Both the position numbers and the translations under genes were made by a program. From positions 118,378,951 to 118,442,950 of the forward strand of contig OZ024824.1 in assembly GCA_964016985.1 (NCBI GenBank): a stretch of DNA of 64,000 nt. Reading direction: 5' to 3'. Origin of the DNA: Anodontia alba. Lineage: Eukaryota; Mollusca; Bivalvia; Lucinida; Lucinidae. This document shows positions 23,110-33,539 of the stretch, piece by piece. Position 1 is the stretch's first letter. The number at the start of each line of letters is the position of its first letter. The notes under the pieces are model-generated. The model saw nothing but the letters and a program-made list of their open reading frames with translations, made no database searches and was not told the origin of the DNA.

Positions 23110-23670
23110 GCAACCCCATCTAAGCAGTACAAATCCGAAAGCCGCAGAATGCGGAGTCTGTTAAGGATTAACACTGTTTGCCAAAGTACAAGAACTTTTG
23201 TAAACTTACGACAAATAAAACAAAGCTGACACTCCTTAACTTTCAAATGAATACAGTGTATGTCCAATGGAGCTGTTTAAAGGCATTTTTTTTTGGAATT
23301 TGGCAAACAGTGTAGACCCTGATCAGACGCCAGAGAACGTCGCGTCCTTGTTCATTTACAGTGCAGGATTTCTTTTTTGTGCAAACTTACATCAAACAAA
23401 ACAAACATGACAGCCATTGAATTTAAAATAGTTCTGTACTGGGCATTTGCAAACGGTGTAGACCCAGATCAGATGCCACGCCGAGTCTGATCGCGGTCAC
23501 CGCTGTTTGCTTAATGAATAGGAATTTGTGTAAATGTACAAAAAATATGACACCACTAAAATTCAAAATAGATATGTCAAAATTAGGCACTTTGGGGACA
23601 TTGGCAAAGTGTAAACCCCGATCAGATGCCGCAGAATGAGTGTGGCGTCTGATCAAGATCGGCGCTGTTT
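23110..23670. repeat. Three tandem units of about 180 bp, GATCAG family
   Basis: Each unit contains GCAAACAGTGTAGACCC, AGATCAGA(C/T)GCC, a complementary GTCTGATC half, GCTGTTTGC, then TACAGGAATTT and ACAAATAAAA. Units begin near 23140, 23300 and 23450. The inner inverted GATCAG halves make each unit a hairpin. Confidence 0.65.
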
Positions 23671-24315
23671 GCTTAATTTACAGGAATTTTTTGTAAAACT
23701 TCCAACAAATAAAATAACTCTGACACTCCTTTAAAATGGATCCATTTGCGACTGTTTATTATACAACATCAGCAAAGTGTAGTACATTCTTGTTTGGAAA
23801 GCTATCTTTTGCAAAACCAGTGAGATGATAGCTTAAATATGATTACCTAAAATGTAGCCATGAAGAATGTGCAATGTTCTGCAATGGATGAATGAATACA
23901 ACAATCAAATAAGTCGAAAGATATTAATTCATTTACAGGGAGGTAAAAACAAAAGTAATGTATCCCAAAGCTAAAATAGGGAGACTACTTCTTTGTGATC
24001 AAGTACCCACATCCTCCATGTGGTTTAGTTCCCTCAGTAAATAAATGCGCTTTGCAGAAAAAAAAACAAAAAAAAAAAAAACCAACAACAAAAAAACATA
24101 CAAACAAACAAACAAACAAAACAAAACAAAAAAAAAAAAAAACCACTGATCAGGAATTTAGCAGTTATCACTACAATTAACAGTACCTGGCTATTGACAG
24201 CAAATGCCAGCCTTCCGAGCCAGTTTGTTAAGAAACCAAGACTCAAAGGTTAGCTTATTTGCAAAAGTACTGTATAGAAAAAAAAGAATTATGGGTTTGA
24301 TTTCTTAGCTTTTAC
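23671..24315. other. No gene; A-rich simple sequence
   Basis: 24055-24142 is an (AAAC)n-like A-rich tract; frames across it on both strands are artefacts. Confidence 0.5.
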
Positions 24316-24486
24316 AACTCTCTGGGCAAATTCTTCTGATTTCTCCCGGAAACAGGATTAGACATTTCATGCAAATTGTTTCTATTCTCTCCATTTTAGA
24401 CACTGCATGATATGTCAAATCCTGGTACCTTGTGAAAATGAGACAAATATTTTAAAATGTCTGCTGATTAGTTTACCCAGAGAGTT
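24316..24486. repeat. MITE relative, AACTCTCTGGG ends
   Basis: AACTCTCTGGG at the left and CCCAGAGAGTT at the right, with an inner GACATTTCATGCAAATTG/TGCATGATATGTC hairpin. Shortened relative of 19341-19804. Confidence 0.75.
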
Positions 24487-25390
24487 ATGCATTATAAAAC
24501 CCCATTTTTGGGCTGAAAAGCATTACTTTGCATTCCATTCAGTGTTTCAGAAAAAAAACCCCAAAAAACCCCCAAAACATGTCCTTATTTGTAAAGGATT
24601 TGTTTTATCATGTAAAGAACTCTGATTCAAATTCTGTAACTGGACCTGATATGACCTGTCAACCACCTGATAAGACCTGTCACTCATCTTGGATATCAGA
24701 ATACCCTAAAGCTACTGACCAATGAAATTGCACAGCTGAAAAGGTCTGCCTTCCATTGGTCTAAACAAAAACATCTCCAAAGCAAAGCCTAATTTGTATT
24801 CCAAATCAAGGTTTTTAAAAATATTTTGTTCAGTTTTGCAACTTGCACTGTAAAAAGCAAGAAAAAAACCCCAAAAAAAAACAAAACAAAAAAAACAAAA
24901 CAAAAAAAAAACAAAAAAACTTGGCACCTGAGTCACTGGAATATACAAAGAATAAAATAAGTAAAACATGTATATATTTGAAATGATTTTTGACATATAA
25001 ACTACACAAACATTATTTTTTTGAACATACAAGTGAAACGAAAGATTATAATGTACAAAATAAATCAATATATAAATAAATAATGTAAATAAAAACTTTC
25101 AATTTTAAATTTCTGTTTCCATCCATTTCTATTTTTGCACTATGCAAAGGCCCTTACAGAAATGTTATTAATTGTTAAGTATAAACTGACACATGGCTTA
25201 GGCCTAAATCATTTGAGGTAAACAAGCAATCAAGCATTGGTGTGGTTTTTGTATGGGTCAGTAATTTTTGTTCCTCTCCCTTTGGGAATGTGTAGTTTCA
25301 TATTTCTTTAATAAGTCATTTTAAAATTCCATTTATTCTTTTTTTCTCTATTTTTCTGTTTACAATAAGCTTTCACCTTACTGGCTTATA
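24487..25390. other. No gene; A/C-rich simple sequence
   Basis: 24550-24580 and 24860-24920 are CCCCAAAAAA / CAAAACAAAA tracts. No supported frame. Confidence 0.45.
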
Positions 25391-25665
25391 CAAACCATGG
25401 TAGTTTATGCTACTGACCATTCTAAGGCGGTGGTCACTGTGTTGTTCTTACTAGATGTATAACTTTTTCCTAGGAGGCAAGATATATACGAACCTTCTGT
25501 TTTTCTGTCCTTTTAGCATTGTGATTACTACACCTGGGGAAGAGAGAGCCCATGTGTGTGTTTTTCGTGCATTTTTTTTGCGCTTGTTGGTTTGTGTCTC
25601 TTTCCTCTTCCTCTTGGTGCAAGGGATTGGCTACAACTTGTGACTGTGGGACTCCCTGGACTTTT
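25391..25665 (+). repeat. Unnamed interspersed repeat, copy 1
   Basis: Shares with 32309-32618 the ordered blocks CTACTGACCATTCTAAGGCG, CCTTTTAGCATTGTGATTAC, GGAAGAGAGAGC, TTTCCTCTTCCTCTTGG and CTCCCTGGACTTTT. A third, truncated copy sits inside a mariner at 53494-53660. Orientation is arbitrary. No box A/B promoter recognised, no conserved frame across copies; SINE-like or MITE-like. Confidence 0.75.
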
Positions 25666-25989
25666 TCAATGGTCCAACAGGTATAATCCAAGGAATACAG
25701 CTTCTTTTTCCAACTTGGAATTAGTTGGATTTTCCAACATCTAATAATCCAACTGATTTACTCGAAGGATTACTCCTACCCTAAAGATGGAGCATACAAT
25801 ACACAGATCTTTACTAAAGTACTTAGTCTGATGCTCAAAATTAAACCAGAGTTTTCTAGGAATCAGTCGTTCTACCGTAATTATTATTATTTTTTTTGCT
25901 TAAAAGGAGAGGCAAGTGACGGGAAAAAGTTGATATAATACTTGACATAGCTTTATTCTGAGCTGATTTGCCCTTCCCTGTAATACTCT

Positions 25990-26165
25990 ACCCCATTATA
26001 TCACACCCTCCCATCTGCTACCCCACCCTACCTTACCCAGCTAAGATAGGCCAGGGAGAGTAAAAATAGGGTAGGAGTAGTGGGTGGGTCAGGTGTGGTG
26101 GGTTGGGTGGTTTGGGAGGGATTAGCTGGGTAGGGTTGAATATGTGGTGTGATATCAATACTGTT
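25990..26165. repeat. C-rich/G-rich foldback
   Basis: The left arm is C-rich on this strand (TACCCCACCCTACCTTACCC) and the right arm G-rich (GGGTGGGTCAGG, GTGGGTTGGGTGG). TATATCACACC, ACCC and CCCAGCTAA words pair with TTAGCTGGGTAGGGT and GGTGTGATAT. The many short G runs could allow G-quadruplex folding (inference). Confidence 0.65.
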
Positions 26166-27290
26166 GGAGTGTTAACTAAAGAAGTCACGATTTCTAAGAT
26201 AGCCCCAGGTGGCCATACTAACATAGTAATCACTGGACTGAAATGGTTTCAGGGAGAGGCAGCAAGGGATTGAGAGGTATCCAAAGGCAAAGTTTCGATG
26301 AAATTCCTCTGCTGGTTACGCAGGGGATATGATAGTGGGAGAAATTCAAGATGGCCAACTATGGCCATATTTGTCAACGGCTGGGTAGCAAATTTGGCAG
26401 TGCACAACTAGACCATTTGGGGAACATCATAGATAAGTTTCAAAGGAATCTGAAGAACAGTCTCGAAGGAAGTGCGACAACAGGCTTGTTACAGTGTTCA
26501 GTAAAGAGAGTCACTATTTCTAGGATGGCCGTCTGGTGGCCATATTAGTTGATGGACCGGAACCGTTTTGAAAAAAAAACATATCTAGGGGTTAAGAAGA
26601 ACCCATATGCATAGTTTCAATGAGATTCCTCCTCTAGTTAGGTAGGAGATGCAATAACTGGAAAACTTTAAGATGGCTGACAGCTGCCACATATACTGAT
26701 GGACTAGAATGAAATTCGTGTGTGCAAAAATAGGTGAGTAGGGAAACATCAAGACAAGTTTTGAAAAAATTGGACCAGTGGTCTCAGAGGAGATGCGATA
26801 ACGAGATTGTAACTGTGTTAATTAAAGGAGAACTTGAAAATTCTAAGATGACCGCTGTTCAGCCATATTAGTCCATGGACCAGAATCATTCAGGAGAGGC
26901 CTCTAGGGGTAGCGGGGAATCCATATGCAAAGTTTCGACAAAATATCTCCACTGGTTATGGAGGAGAAGAGATAATGGGAAAATTACAAGAGGGTCGATT
27001 GGGGCCATATTTGTTGATGGACGAGTACCAAATTTGGCTGTGCACAACAAGACCACTTGGAAAACATCCCAGACAAGTTTCAAAATAATCTGAAGAAGTT
27101 TCTCGGAGGAGAATCCATAACAAGTTGTTACAGTGTTTAGTAAATTTACAATTTCTAAGATGGCTGGTTGGCAGCCATATCAGTTTATGGACCAGAATTG
27201 TTTTTGGGGAGACATATCTAGGGGTTGAAAGGAATCCATATGCATAGTTTCAATGAGATTCCTGCTCTAGGAAGAGATGTGTGACAGAAT
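26166..27290. repeat. Tandem array, unit about 315-330 bp
   Basis: Three and a half units mark off at the word TTTCTA(A/G)GATGGCC (about 26185, 26518, 26840, 27150). Each continues with GGCCATATTAGTT-ATGGACC, TCCATATGCA(A/T)AGTTTC, GAGATTCCTC and GTTGTTACAGTGTT. The style (repeated descriptive-like units with AAGATGGC) matches other pearl-like arrays in this window, but no terminal hairpin is seen here. Confidence 0.75.
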
Positions 27291-27658
27291 GCTATTATAT
27301 TACAAATAGTTATGACCGAATGATGACTGATGAAGATGATGATGATGTATAATTATGAGTTATGATGATTTATATTCATGTTTCATGATGATGATGGAAA
27401 TTTGAATTTATTGCAGTTTATCAGTATGAAAAAAAAAAAACAACAAAAAAAAAAACAACGTGTTTTCAATTATTTCCCCTTTTACTAAAGTCAAATCATT
27501 TTAGCTATCAAAAGCAAGTTTTCAAAGATTTTGACCAAATAAGAAAGTTTTCATATCACAAAAATATTTCAGCTTAGTTGGTAATCAGCTTACACTCTTT
27601 TTCCAGTTTGTTTATAATACAAAATTATAACACCTATCTGGCTAAGAACAAAAACTCC

Positions 27659-28157
27659 ATCCCATACCAAATTCAGGTACAAAACAGGCACATAAATATG
27701 TACCCATTTTGTACTTATTATGTGCTTATAGGATTTAGGCACACAATAGGTATACTTATTTTGTACCTGACTGAGAACTTGGAAATTTTCAATGTGCTTT
27801 TTTGTGCTTATTCAGGCAGTCATTTTTCATTGTGCCTGCCATGTACCCATAAAAACTTAGAATTTTTCAAGTGTGCTTATTGTGTATCTAATTTGGACTT
27901 TGTCATTTTTTGATGTGCCTTTTTATGTACGTAAGAGAACTCAGATTTTTGCATTGTATCTGTTATGTGGCTTTTGCAAACTTTGAAATTCAACCTGCTA
28001 CTCAAAAAAAAAACTTAGTCATTTTTATGTGTGCCTTTATTGTGCTTTTATGTGGACTTAGCATTGTTTTGAAGAATAATATGAGTTCCGAACTAAACAA
28101 AAATTCAATATTAAATGTACTGTCAAAAAATGTACCGAAATGCATACCTACATGATA
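27659..28157. repeat. Left GTAC-rich arm
   Basis: Starts ATCCCATACCAAATTCAGGT and continues with GTAC/GTGCTTAT words to about 27990. The reverse complement of 34215-34384 begins ATCCCATACCGAAAG and carries the same GTACAAAATAAGCAC words. These may be the ends of one 6.7-kb element into which the 28167-31970 element inserted. No clear outer target duplication was found. Confidence 0.55.
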
Positions 28158-28166
28158 CTTCTTTAC
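28158..28166. repeat. 9-bp target-site duplication, left
   Basis: CTTCTTTAC, identical to 31971-31979 on the other side of the element. Confidence 0.85.
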
Positions 28167-28389
28167 GGGTCGGTATAAAATGCAGCACTTCTGCGCAGCT
28201 ATATTAAATATATAGGAAAATGCAGCCACTATAGAAATATAAGGTAATGCAGCTATTATAGAAAGCAGCCAAATATGCAGCCGATATAGAATATATAGGG
28301 ATCACTGTTAAAAGGTGTTTTGTTCAATCTTTTTAAAGCTAGATCGTAATAAGGTTTATTCTAGAAGACTTTTTTATGACTGAGTTTAT

Positions 28390-28860
28390 CATGTTAAACC
28401 GTTTCAGAGAGAAAGACGCCTGCGCAGTTTGCTTATGCGCATGCAAAGTCATCAAATGGGGGCTAGATGTTGAATTCTTGGTCTAATTAGCTTCGGCTAG
28501 TTCTGTACTAATTGTGCGGGAATAGTGAAGGCTATGGCGAGACTGCGTTGATGCGCAGTCACGTCTGAGCCCTCGCTGTTTGCATATGGGCATGCAGTCA
28601 TCTAGTGGGGCTAGATGTCCGAATCTTGGTCTAAATTAGCTTCGACTAGTTCTATACTATATGTGAGCCAACAGTGAAGGCTTTGGCGGGACTGCGTGGT
28701 GGCGCATTCACGCCTGTCTTCGCTGTTCGCATATGTGCATACAAAGTCATCTATAGGGGCTAGATGTCGGATTCTTGGTCTGATTAGCTTCAATTAGCTC
28801 TATACTATATGTGAGCGAACAGGGAAGGATTTGGCGAGACTGCAATATATTTGCAAACTG
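28390..28860. repeat. Three tandem units of about 165 bp
   Basis: Each unit contains GGGGCTAGATGT, TTCTTGGTCT(A/G), ATTAGCTTC, GTGAGC-type words, AGTGAAGGCT(A/T)TGGCG and a GCGCA..CACG hairpin half. Inside the 3.8-kb element. Confidence 0.7.
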
Positions 28861-29639
28861 GGGCGACTCTAGATATATTCTTCAAAACTGTCTTTTATTT
28901 CTGGTAAAAACATAGAATGTGGCGAACAGTCTATGTTTTAATGCAGAAATAAGAAGACAAACAGGTTATATTTCCGGGTTGATCACTTTGAATGAACAAA
29001 TTCAAAGCTGACCATGTCAAAGACCATACAAAGAATACATACAAGATACTTTGTTCCTCGTAGCTGCTTTATATAAAACACATAATAAAATATAAAATAA
29101 ATTTTATGACGAAAAATAATGATATTTTTTCGTATATCTGCTCAAAACATAGATGGTCTAAGTCTTTGAGCATAAATAAGAAAAATAATGCATACCACAG
29201 TAAACTCCAGTTTTATTATATAAGTACACACATAGCAGAGAACTAGACGAAGGTCCGTTATGCATTAAATTATGCATGACTTCTGTCAAGTCAGAATCTG
29301 TGTTTGTGGCCACCAGGAATTCAATTTTTGACAGATTTAAAACACATAATTTTTCATTTGTAAATAAAATCATTTTATCTTAAAAATTAAGCCATTGCTT
29401 TTAAATAACTTGTTCTTGATATTTTAAGTTAATTATATTTAGTTACACCAGTATCGACCTAATCCTTTTACAACAAACACCTTGGGGTGAATTACTCATA
29501 TTAGATAATAGTTCAAACGGTAGCAGTACGCATACTTAATCCCATTACCTGTTGTTAATGCGCACGTGCCAGTTGTTAAATAAAGTACACAGTAACAGGT
29601 CCCTGTAAACTCCACTTTTATATAGTTGCAGACGACATT

Positions 29640-30190
29640 TGGAAATGTTTTCTTTCCTCAGAAAAATGGATTATATATTTCATGCAAACCTGCATGAAAT
29701 GACAGATCCTATTTTCTTGGAAAAATAGAAAAAAAAATCCTCAATTTGTACATATGCAAACAGTGCAAACCCTGAGCAGACCCAGATTATTCACGCCTAG
29801 CATGTCGGGTGATAAATTCAGTAGATTTTTCTAACATTTCGCAGAAATAGGGGTTTGACATTTCATGCAATCTGTCTCATCAGGCGACATTTTGCATGAA
29901 ATGTCAGATCCCATTTTCTTGGAAAAATAGGGGGAAAAAAACATCATCACCTTGTACGTAATCAAACAATGAAGACCCAGATCAGACTCCACATAGCTCA
30001 TAGCAGAGCGTCTTACATGCCACATGCTATTTTCATATTATTCAAGCTAAGCATGTCAAAAGTTCAGCAGACGACAATTAGAATTGCTTCTTACTACAGG
30101 GATTTGACATTTCATGCAAATTGTCTCATCAGGAGATAACTTGCATGAACTGTTATATCCTACTTTCTGAGCAAAATAGGAAAAAAAACA
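29640..30190. repeat. Three tandem TTTCATGC hairpins
   Basis: Hairpins at about 29665-29715, 29855-29915 and 30105-30165 pair GACATTTCATGCAAATTGTC with its complement, each followed by (C/G)TTGGAAAAATAGG and an A run. It is the inner hairpin of the AACTCTCTGGG MITEs (19341, 24316) amplified without the MITE ends. Confidence 0.75.
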
Positions 30191-30215
30191 TCCTCATGAT
30201 GGATTTCTAATTCAC

Positions 30216-31235
30216 TTACCTGTTTTTATATGACTCGCACACGAATTGCACATTCAACATCGATATATTTAGAGGAGCTCTTACACAAAATTTATGATAC
30301 CAATTTGAACATTTGTCGCATTGAACATTCTGGTAAATTGCATGAGCAAAAAGTTTGAATTTTGATAATTTTGTCTTTCTTTTTCCTATGTAGACATATG
30401 GTTTTTGCTGTTTGAGGAAATTCAGAAATAGTGTTAGTTTCGAAACATTTCAAAAGATAAGCCCATAATTTGTTAGAATCAAATATTATTTCGAAACATA
30501 ATTTTTGGCGGAAGCAAAATGAAGTTACAAACGCTTTGGTGTAAAGCCCACAATCAATGCTATTATTTGTTTCACGACTTCCGTAATTTTTACAGAAATT
30601 CATTTTTACCGCGTCCATAAATTTGAGAAAGCTGGATTTTTAAACCGTCGGGAATAATGTGGTCATCCTTACGCTCTGACCCTAAACTATCCAAAAGGTA
30701 AATATTTCCCCTATAAAAGATCCTGGCTACCCAGTGGTCATTATGGACTTGACAGGCTGGTGCAACCACCGGGTCCATCGGAAATTTCATAACCCATCTA
30801 TTCTCATGTTGCAGTTTTACGGGTACTAATTCACTAATCTACAATCCGTTTATTTTATCTCCGAATTCTTTTTTTAATAACATATTAACTGCGTTTATGT
30901 GTCTAGAAGAAATTTTTTTGTTGTTTACAATGCTTTCTTTTTCTTCTTGGGTTAACTGCAATTCTTTTATCCAAAACTTAGTTGCTTCCGATTCTGCAGT
31001 TTCTTAACTTCTGCTCGATTCTAAAATAATAATTTCGGTTTGCAATGTTGTTTCGAGTTTATCTGCTTTACCCCCATTAATTTCTGGTAAAGGTTTAGCC
31101 GCCCCCTCTAATTTCTGTTCTGCTTCATCATTTTTTTTTGATGATATTTCATCAATGTCCAGTAGATCTGGTAGATCGAGTTTGTCATATTTACCTTCCT
31201 TAATAATAACTTTGCTTAACTGTATTTTTGATCAT
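30216..31235 (-). pseudogene. Ulp1/C48-type cysteine peptidase with C-terminal PHD-like finger, decayed
   Basis: The minus-strand frame from about 31235 to 30601 has a charged acidic linker, then a block WIKELQLTQEEKESI (wire-like start of Ulp1 folds), then VHNDHWVARIFYRGNIYLLD carrying the likely catalytic His (30734-30736) and Asp (30689-30691). A frameshift near 30605 moves to 30618-30292, where NNSIDCGLYTKAF gives the catalytic Cys (30550-30552). A second 1-nt shift near 30318 reaches VQCDKCSNWYHKFCVR, which with the preceding FCSCNLPE forms most of a C4HC3 PHD finger; the last Cys pair is incomplete (CESY). In-frame stops are at about 31006 (TAA) and 30840 (TAG), with a possible third near 31230. 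The frame ends in AACAGGTAAGT, which could also be a splice donor rather than a true stop. Ulp1-fold enzymes cleave SUMO or ubiquitin-like conjugates; the role here is unknown. It lies wholly inside the 3.8-kb element. Confidence 0.75.
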
Positions 31236-31337
31236 CTTGTTATTTCATTATTAGAATTTAAAGAAAAGCAAACCCAATTAATTAAAAACCATCAAAGACA
31301 TACTTTTGACAGATTAGGAAAAGGCACCAAATAAGCT

Positions 31338-31417
31338 CTTATGCTTTCGTTCTAATCCTATTGTATTTTTGTATGTGTTGTATATGTAAACATTTTGGAA
31401 ATAAATATGTTTAAACC
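31338..31417 (+). mobile_element. 3' tail of the 9370-type LINE
   Basis: TTATGCTTTCGTTCTAATCC followed by TGTATTTTTGTATG and ending AATAAATATGTTTAAACC. This matches the end of the minus-strand LINE at 9370-9456 but without its coding region. Upstream, a short frame (31245-31334, ending GTK and a stop) is not the LINE C-terminus. Very 5'-truncated insertion or a shared 3' end. Confidence 0.7.
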
Positions 31418-31970
31418 AGACAGATTATCTTTATACCAGCAACGTCAAAGTTTTCACTGACTAAGCAATTATTTTAACTTGAGTTTAGTCAATCTCAAAT
31501 CCACATTCATCAAGCCCATCATTAATACTTAAAAACTATTATTTCTTATCATCAAAAAAAATCTTCACTCATTAAACACGTTTTCCCCCCCCCCCTTTTT
31601 TTTGTTACAAACCATATGAAAATAAAGCATTTATTTAAAATAATAATAATAAAATATATATATATTTAAAGTGAGAATGAGTAGGCCTAAACCCAACGGT
31701 AATTATAATAAAATCTTAGAACTAAAAGTTGTTGTTTTTTTTTTCTATAAAAATATGTAGATCTATTTAACTGCTAATTCTAGGTGGAGAATATGGGGGA
31801 ATGTGGTATTTTAGTCTATTTTAACATTATATATTCTATATTGGCTGCATATGCGGCTACGTTTTATACCTCTTTCTATAAAAGCTGCATTATCTTATAT
31901 TTCTATAGTAGCTGCATTTTCCTATGTATTTAATATGGCTGCGCAGAAGTGCTGCGTTTTATACCGGCCC

Positions 31971-31979
31971 CTTCTTTAC
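31971..31979. repeat. 9-bp target-site duplication, right
   Basis: CTTCTTTAC, identical to 28158-28166. Confidence 0.85.
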
Positions 31980-32308
31980 ACATTTTGTGTAAAAGCATGA
32001 TTTTGAAGGGCAATCAGAAAATAGCCAGGAAGCCCAAACATTCATATATGTTTATCATGTTAAGATTATAAGGTTAAAATGGCAATCTAATTTAATTTTA
32101 TACATTTGGTTTTCATTTTCTCTGTCACACAGTAGAATTTGCCATGAATATGTCTTTGTTTATCGTAGTGATAAATTTGATTTTTACGTTTTCGTTTTGA
32201 TGTATTGACTTAGTTGGGAGCCTTTATGAGAATCAAATTTTTATGTTTTTCTGTAATAAGAGTTACATCGGGACCCAGAGTGAAGTTGGCTGGCCGTAAA
32301 AGTGCTTT

Positions 32309-32618
32309 AAACCTCCTGTGGTTTCTTCTACTGACCATTCTAAGGCGGTGGTCCTGGTGTTAGTTTCACTTTGTTGCTTTGTGGCATATTCTATGAGGCG
32401 ATTTGTTTTATGTCTTGCCTTGCATTATTTTATTCTTGTGTTTTTCAGTCCTTTTAGCATTGTGATTACCTCGCTTGGGAAGAGAGAGCTAGTCTTGGTG
32501 CTTTTCATACATTTGTTTGATTTGTGCTTGTTTGGTTTTGTCTGTTTCCTCTTCCTCTTGGCATCTGGGAAGGACTGCGGTTTGCGATTGTGGCATTCCC
32601 TGGACTTTTCTCTTACCG
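32309..32618 (+). repeat. Unnamed interspersed repeat, copy 2
   Basis: Longest copy of the family described at 25391-25665. The open frame 32318-32707 across it is not preserved in the other copies, so it is not a gene. Confidence 0.75.
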
Positions 32619-33539
32619 CTTTCTTTTACATACTGATACCTTTGATTTTTTGTTTTGTTTTTGTTTCAATTTCTAACTTTTCTAAATTTATGTTTCTTAG
32701 AGAGTAAACTATCAAACCTAAACTTTTAGATTTTTATTGTAATTAATTATTATGACTGTAGTATGACATGTTATAATATCATTAATTTTGAAACTACACA
32801 CAGAATGGTTTATTTGTTTTATCTTGGTGACATAACCAATGTACCAGTAATGTGCCCTTAAACCACATAAAGGATTATAATGATTTTATAATGTCCCTTC
32901 CAAATCAGTAACAGATTTTTCTGAGGTAAATAAGATTTATGACCACGTACTAGTTTGTAGTGCTTTCAAAAGTCTTTCATTGAATTCAAATAGGATATAA
33001 TCATGATGTCAAGAGGCAAGATGTGTTGAGGAGTCTACAATGCTTGTCTTAGACACCCAAAATGATTTGCTATACATGTATATATGGTATTTTCGGCAAA
33101 TATTTAATCCAAAGTTTTTGATATCCATAATGCATGTTTCATTTTTAATTATGATAGATGTCCATTATTCAGTTTCAGATATCTAGAATATGCACATACA
33201 CATTTTATTTTATACACCGAATGGGTTTAGAAATTATTCCAGTGATATGTGGCAATGGCAGGCATGGCTTTTGCAAACTCTTCATTTAACCCCCCCCCCC
33301 CCCCCCCCCCCCCGTAGTTGACTAAGCCAGCAGGCCTTGCTATAAAAATAGTGAGAGGTGAAGAAAACTTGGAATATAAACATAGCCAAAAAGGTGTCAA
33401 AAGGGGACAACTGTTTCTTTCATCTGCATCAGTTTGGTTTTACATCTCTTCAACACAATTCCAATAATTATGAGGCAGTTGGTGCCCATAATGTAACTGC
33501 AAACATCAGGGTGGTGAAATGTGATTGATCAATAGTCAT
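32619..33539. other. No gene recognised; poly-C tract
   Basis: C run of about 23 at 33291-33313. No paired repeats or protein-like frame. Confidence 0.4.

Larger units (their letters stand above)
28167..31970. mobile_element. 3.8-kb DNA transposon with long TIRs, Mutator-like by architecture
   Basis: The ends 28167-28297 and 31829-31970 are reverse complements over about 131-142 bp, beginning GGG(T/C)CGGTATAAAA and containing repeated TGCAGC..TATAGAAA words. A perfect 9-bp duplication (CTTCTTTAC) flanks it. Long TIRs with a 9-bp duplication are typical of Mutator-like elements (family knowledge). Plant Mutator-like 'Kaonashi' elements also carry Ulp1-type peptidases, and here the interior holds a minus-strand C48/PHD pseudogene (30216-31235). 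No transposase was recognised. The interior also holds GATCAG-like repeats, three TTTCATGC hairpins and a LINE 3' tail, so it is decayed. Superfamily is inference; the element boundaries are directly seen. Confidence 0.82.

Noticed and set aside
24034..24246. Minus-strand Phe/Cys-rich frame
   Set aside because: Product of the (AAAC)n tract.
28167..31970. Polinton/Maverick or adenovirus-like protease element
   Set aside because: The duplication is 9 bp, not 6; the element is only 3.8 kb; no polymerase, integrase or capsid-like frame is seen, and the peptidase is followed by a PHD-like finger.
32318..32707. 129-codon hydrophobic frame, possible membrane protein
   Set aside because: It lies on an interspersed repeat whose other copies do not keep the frame.
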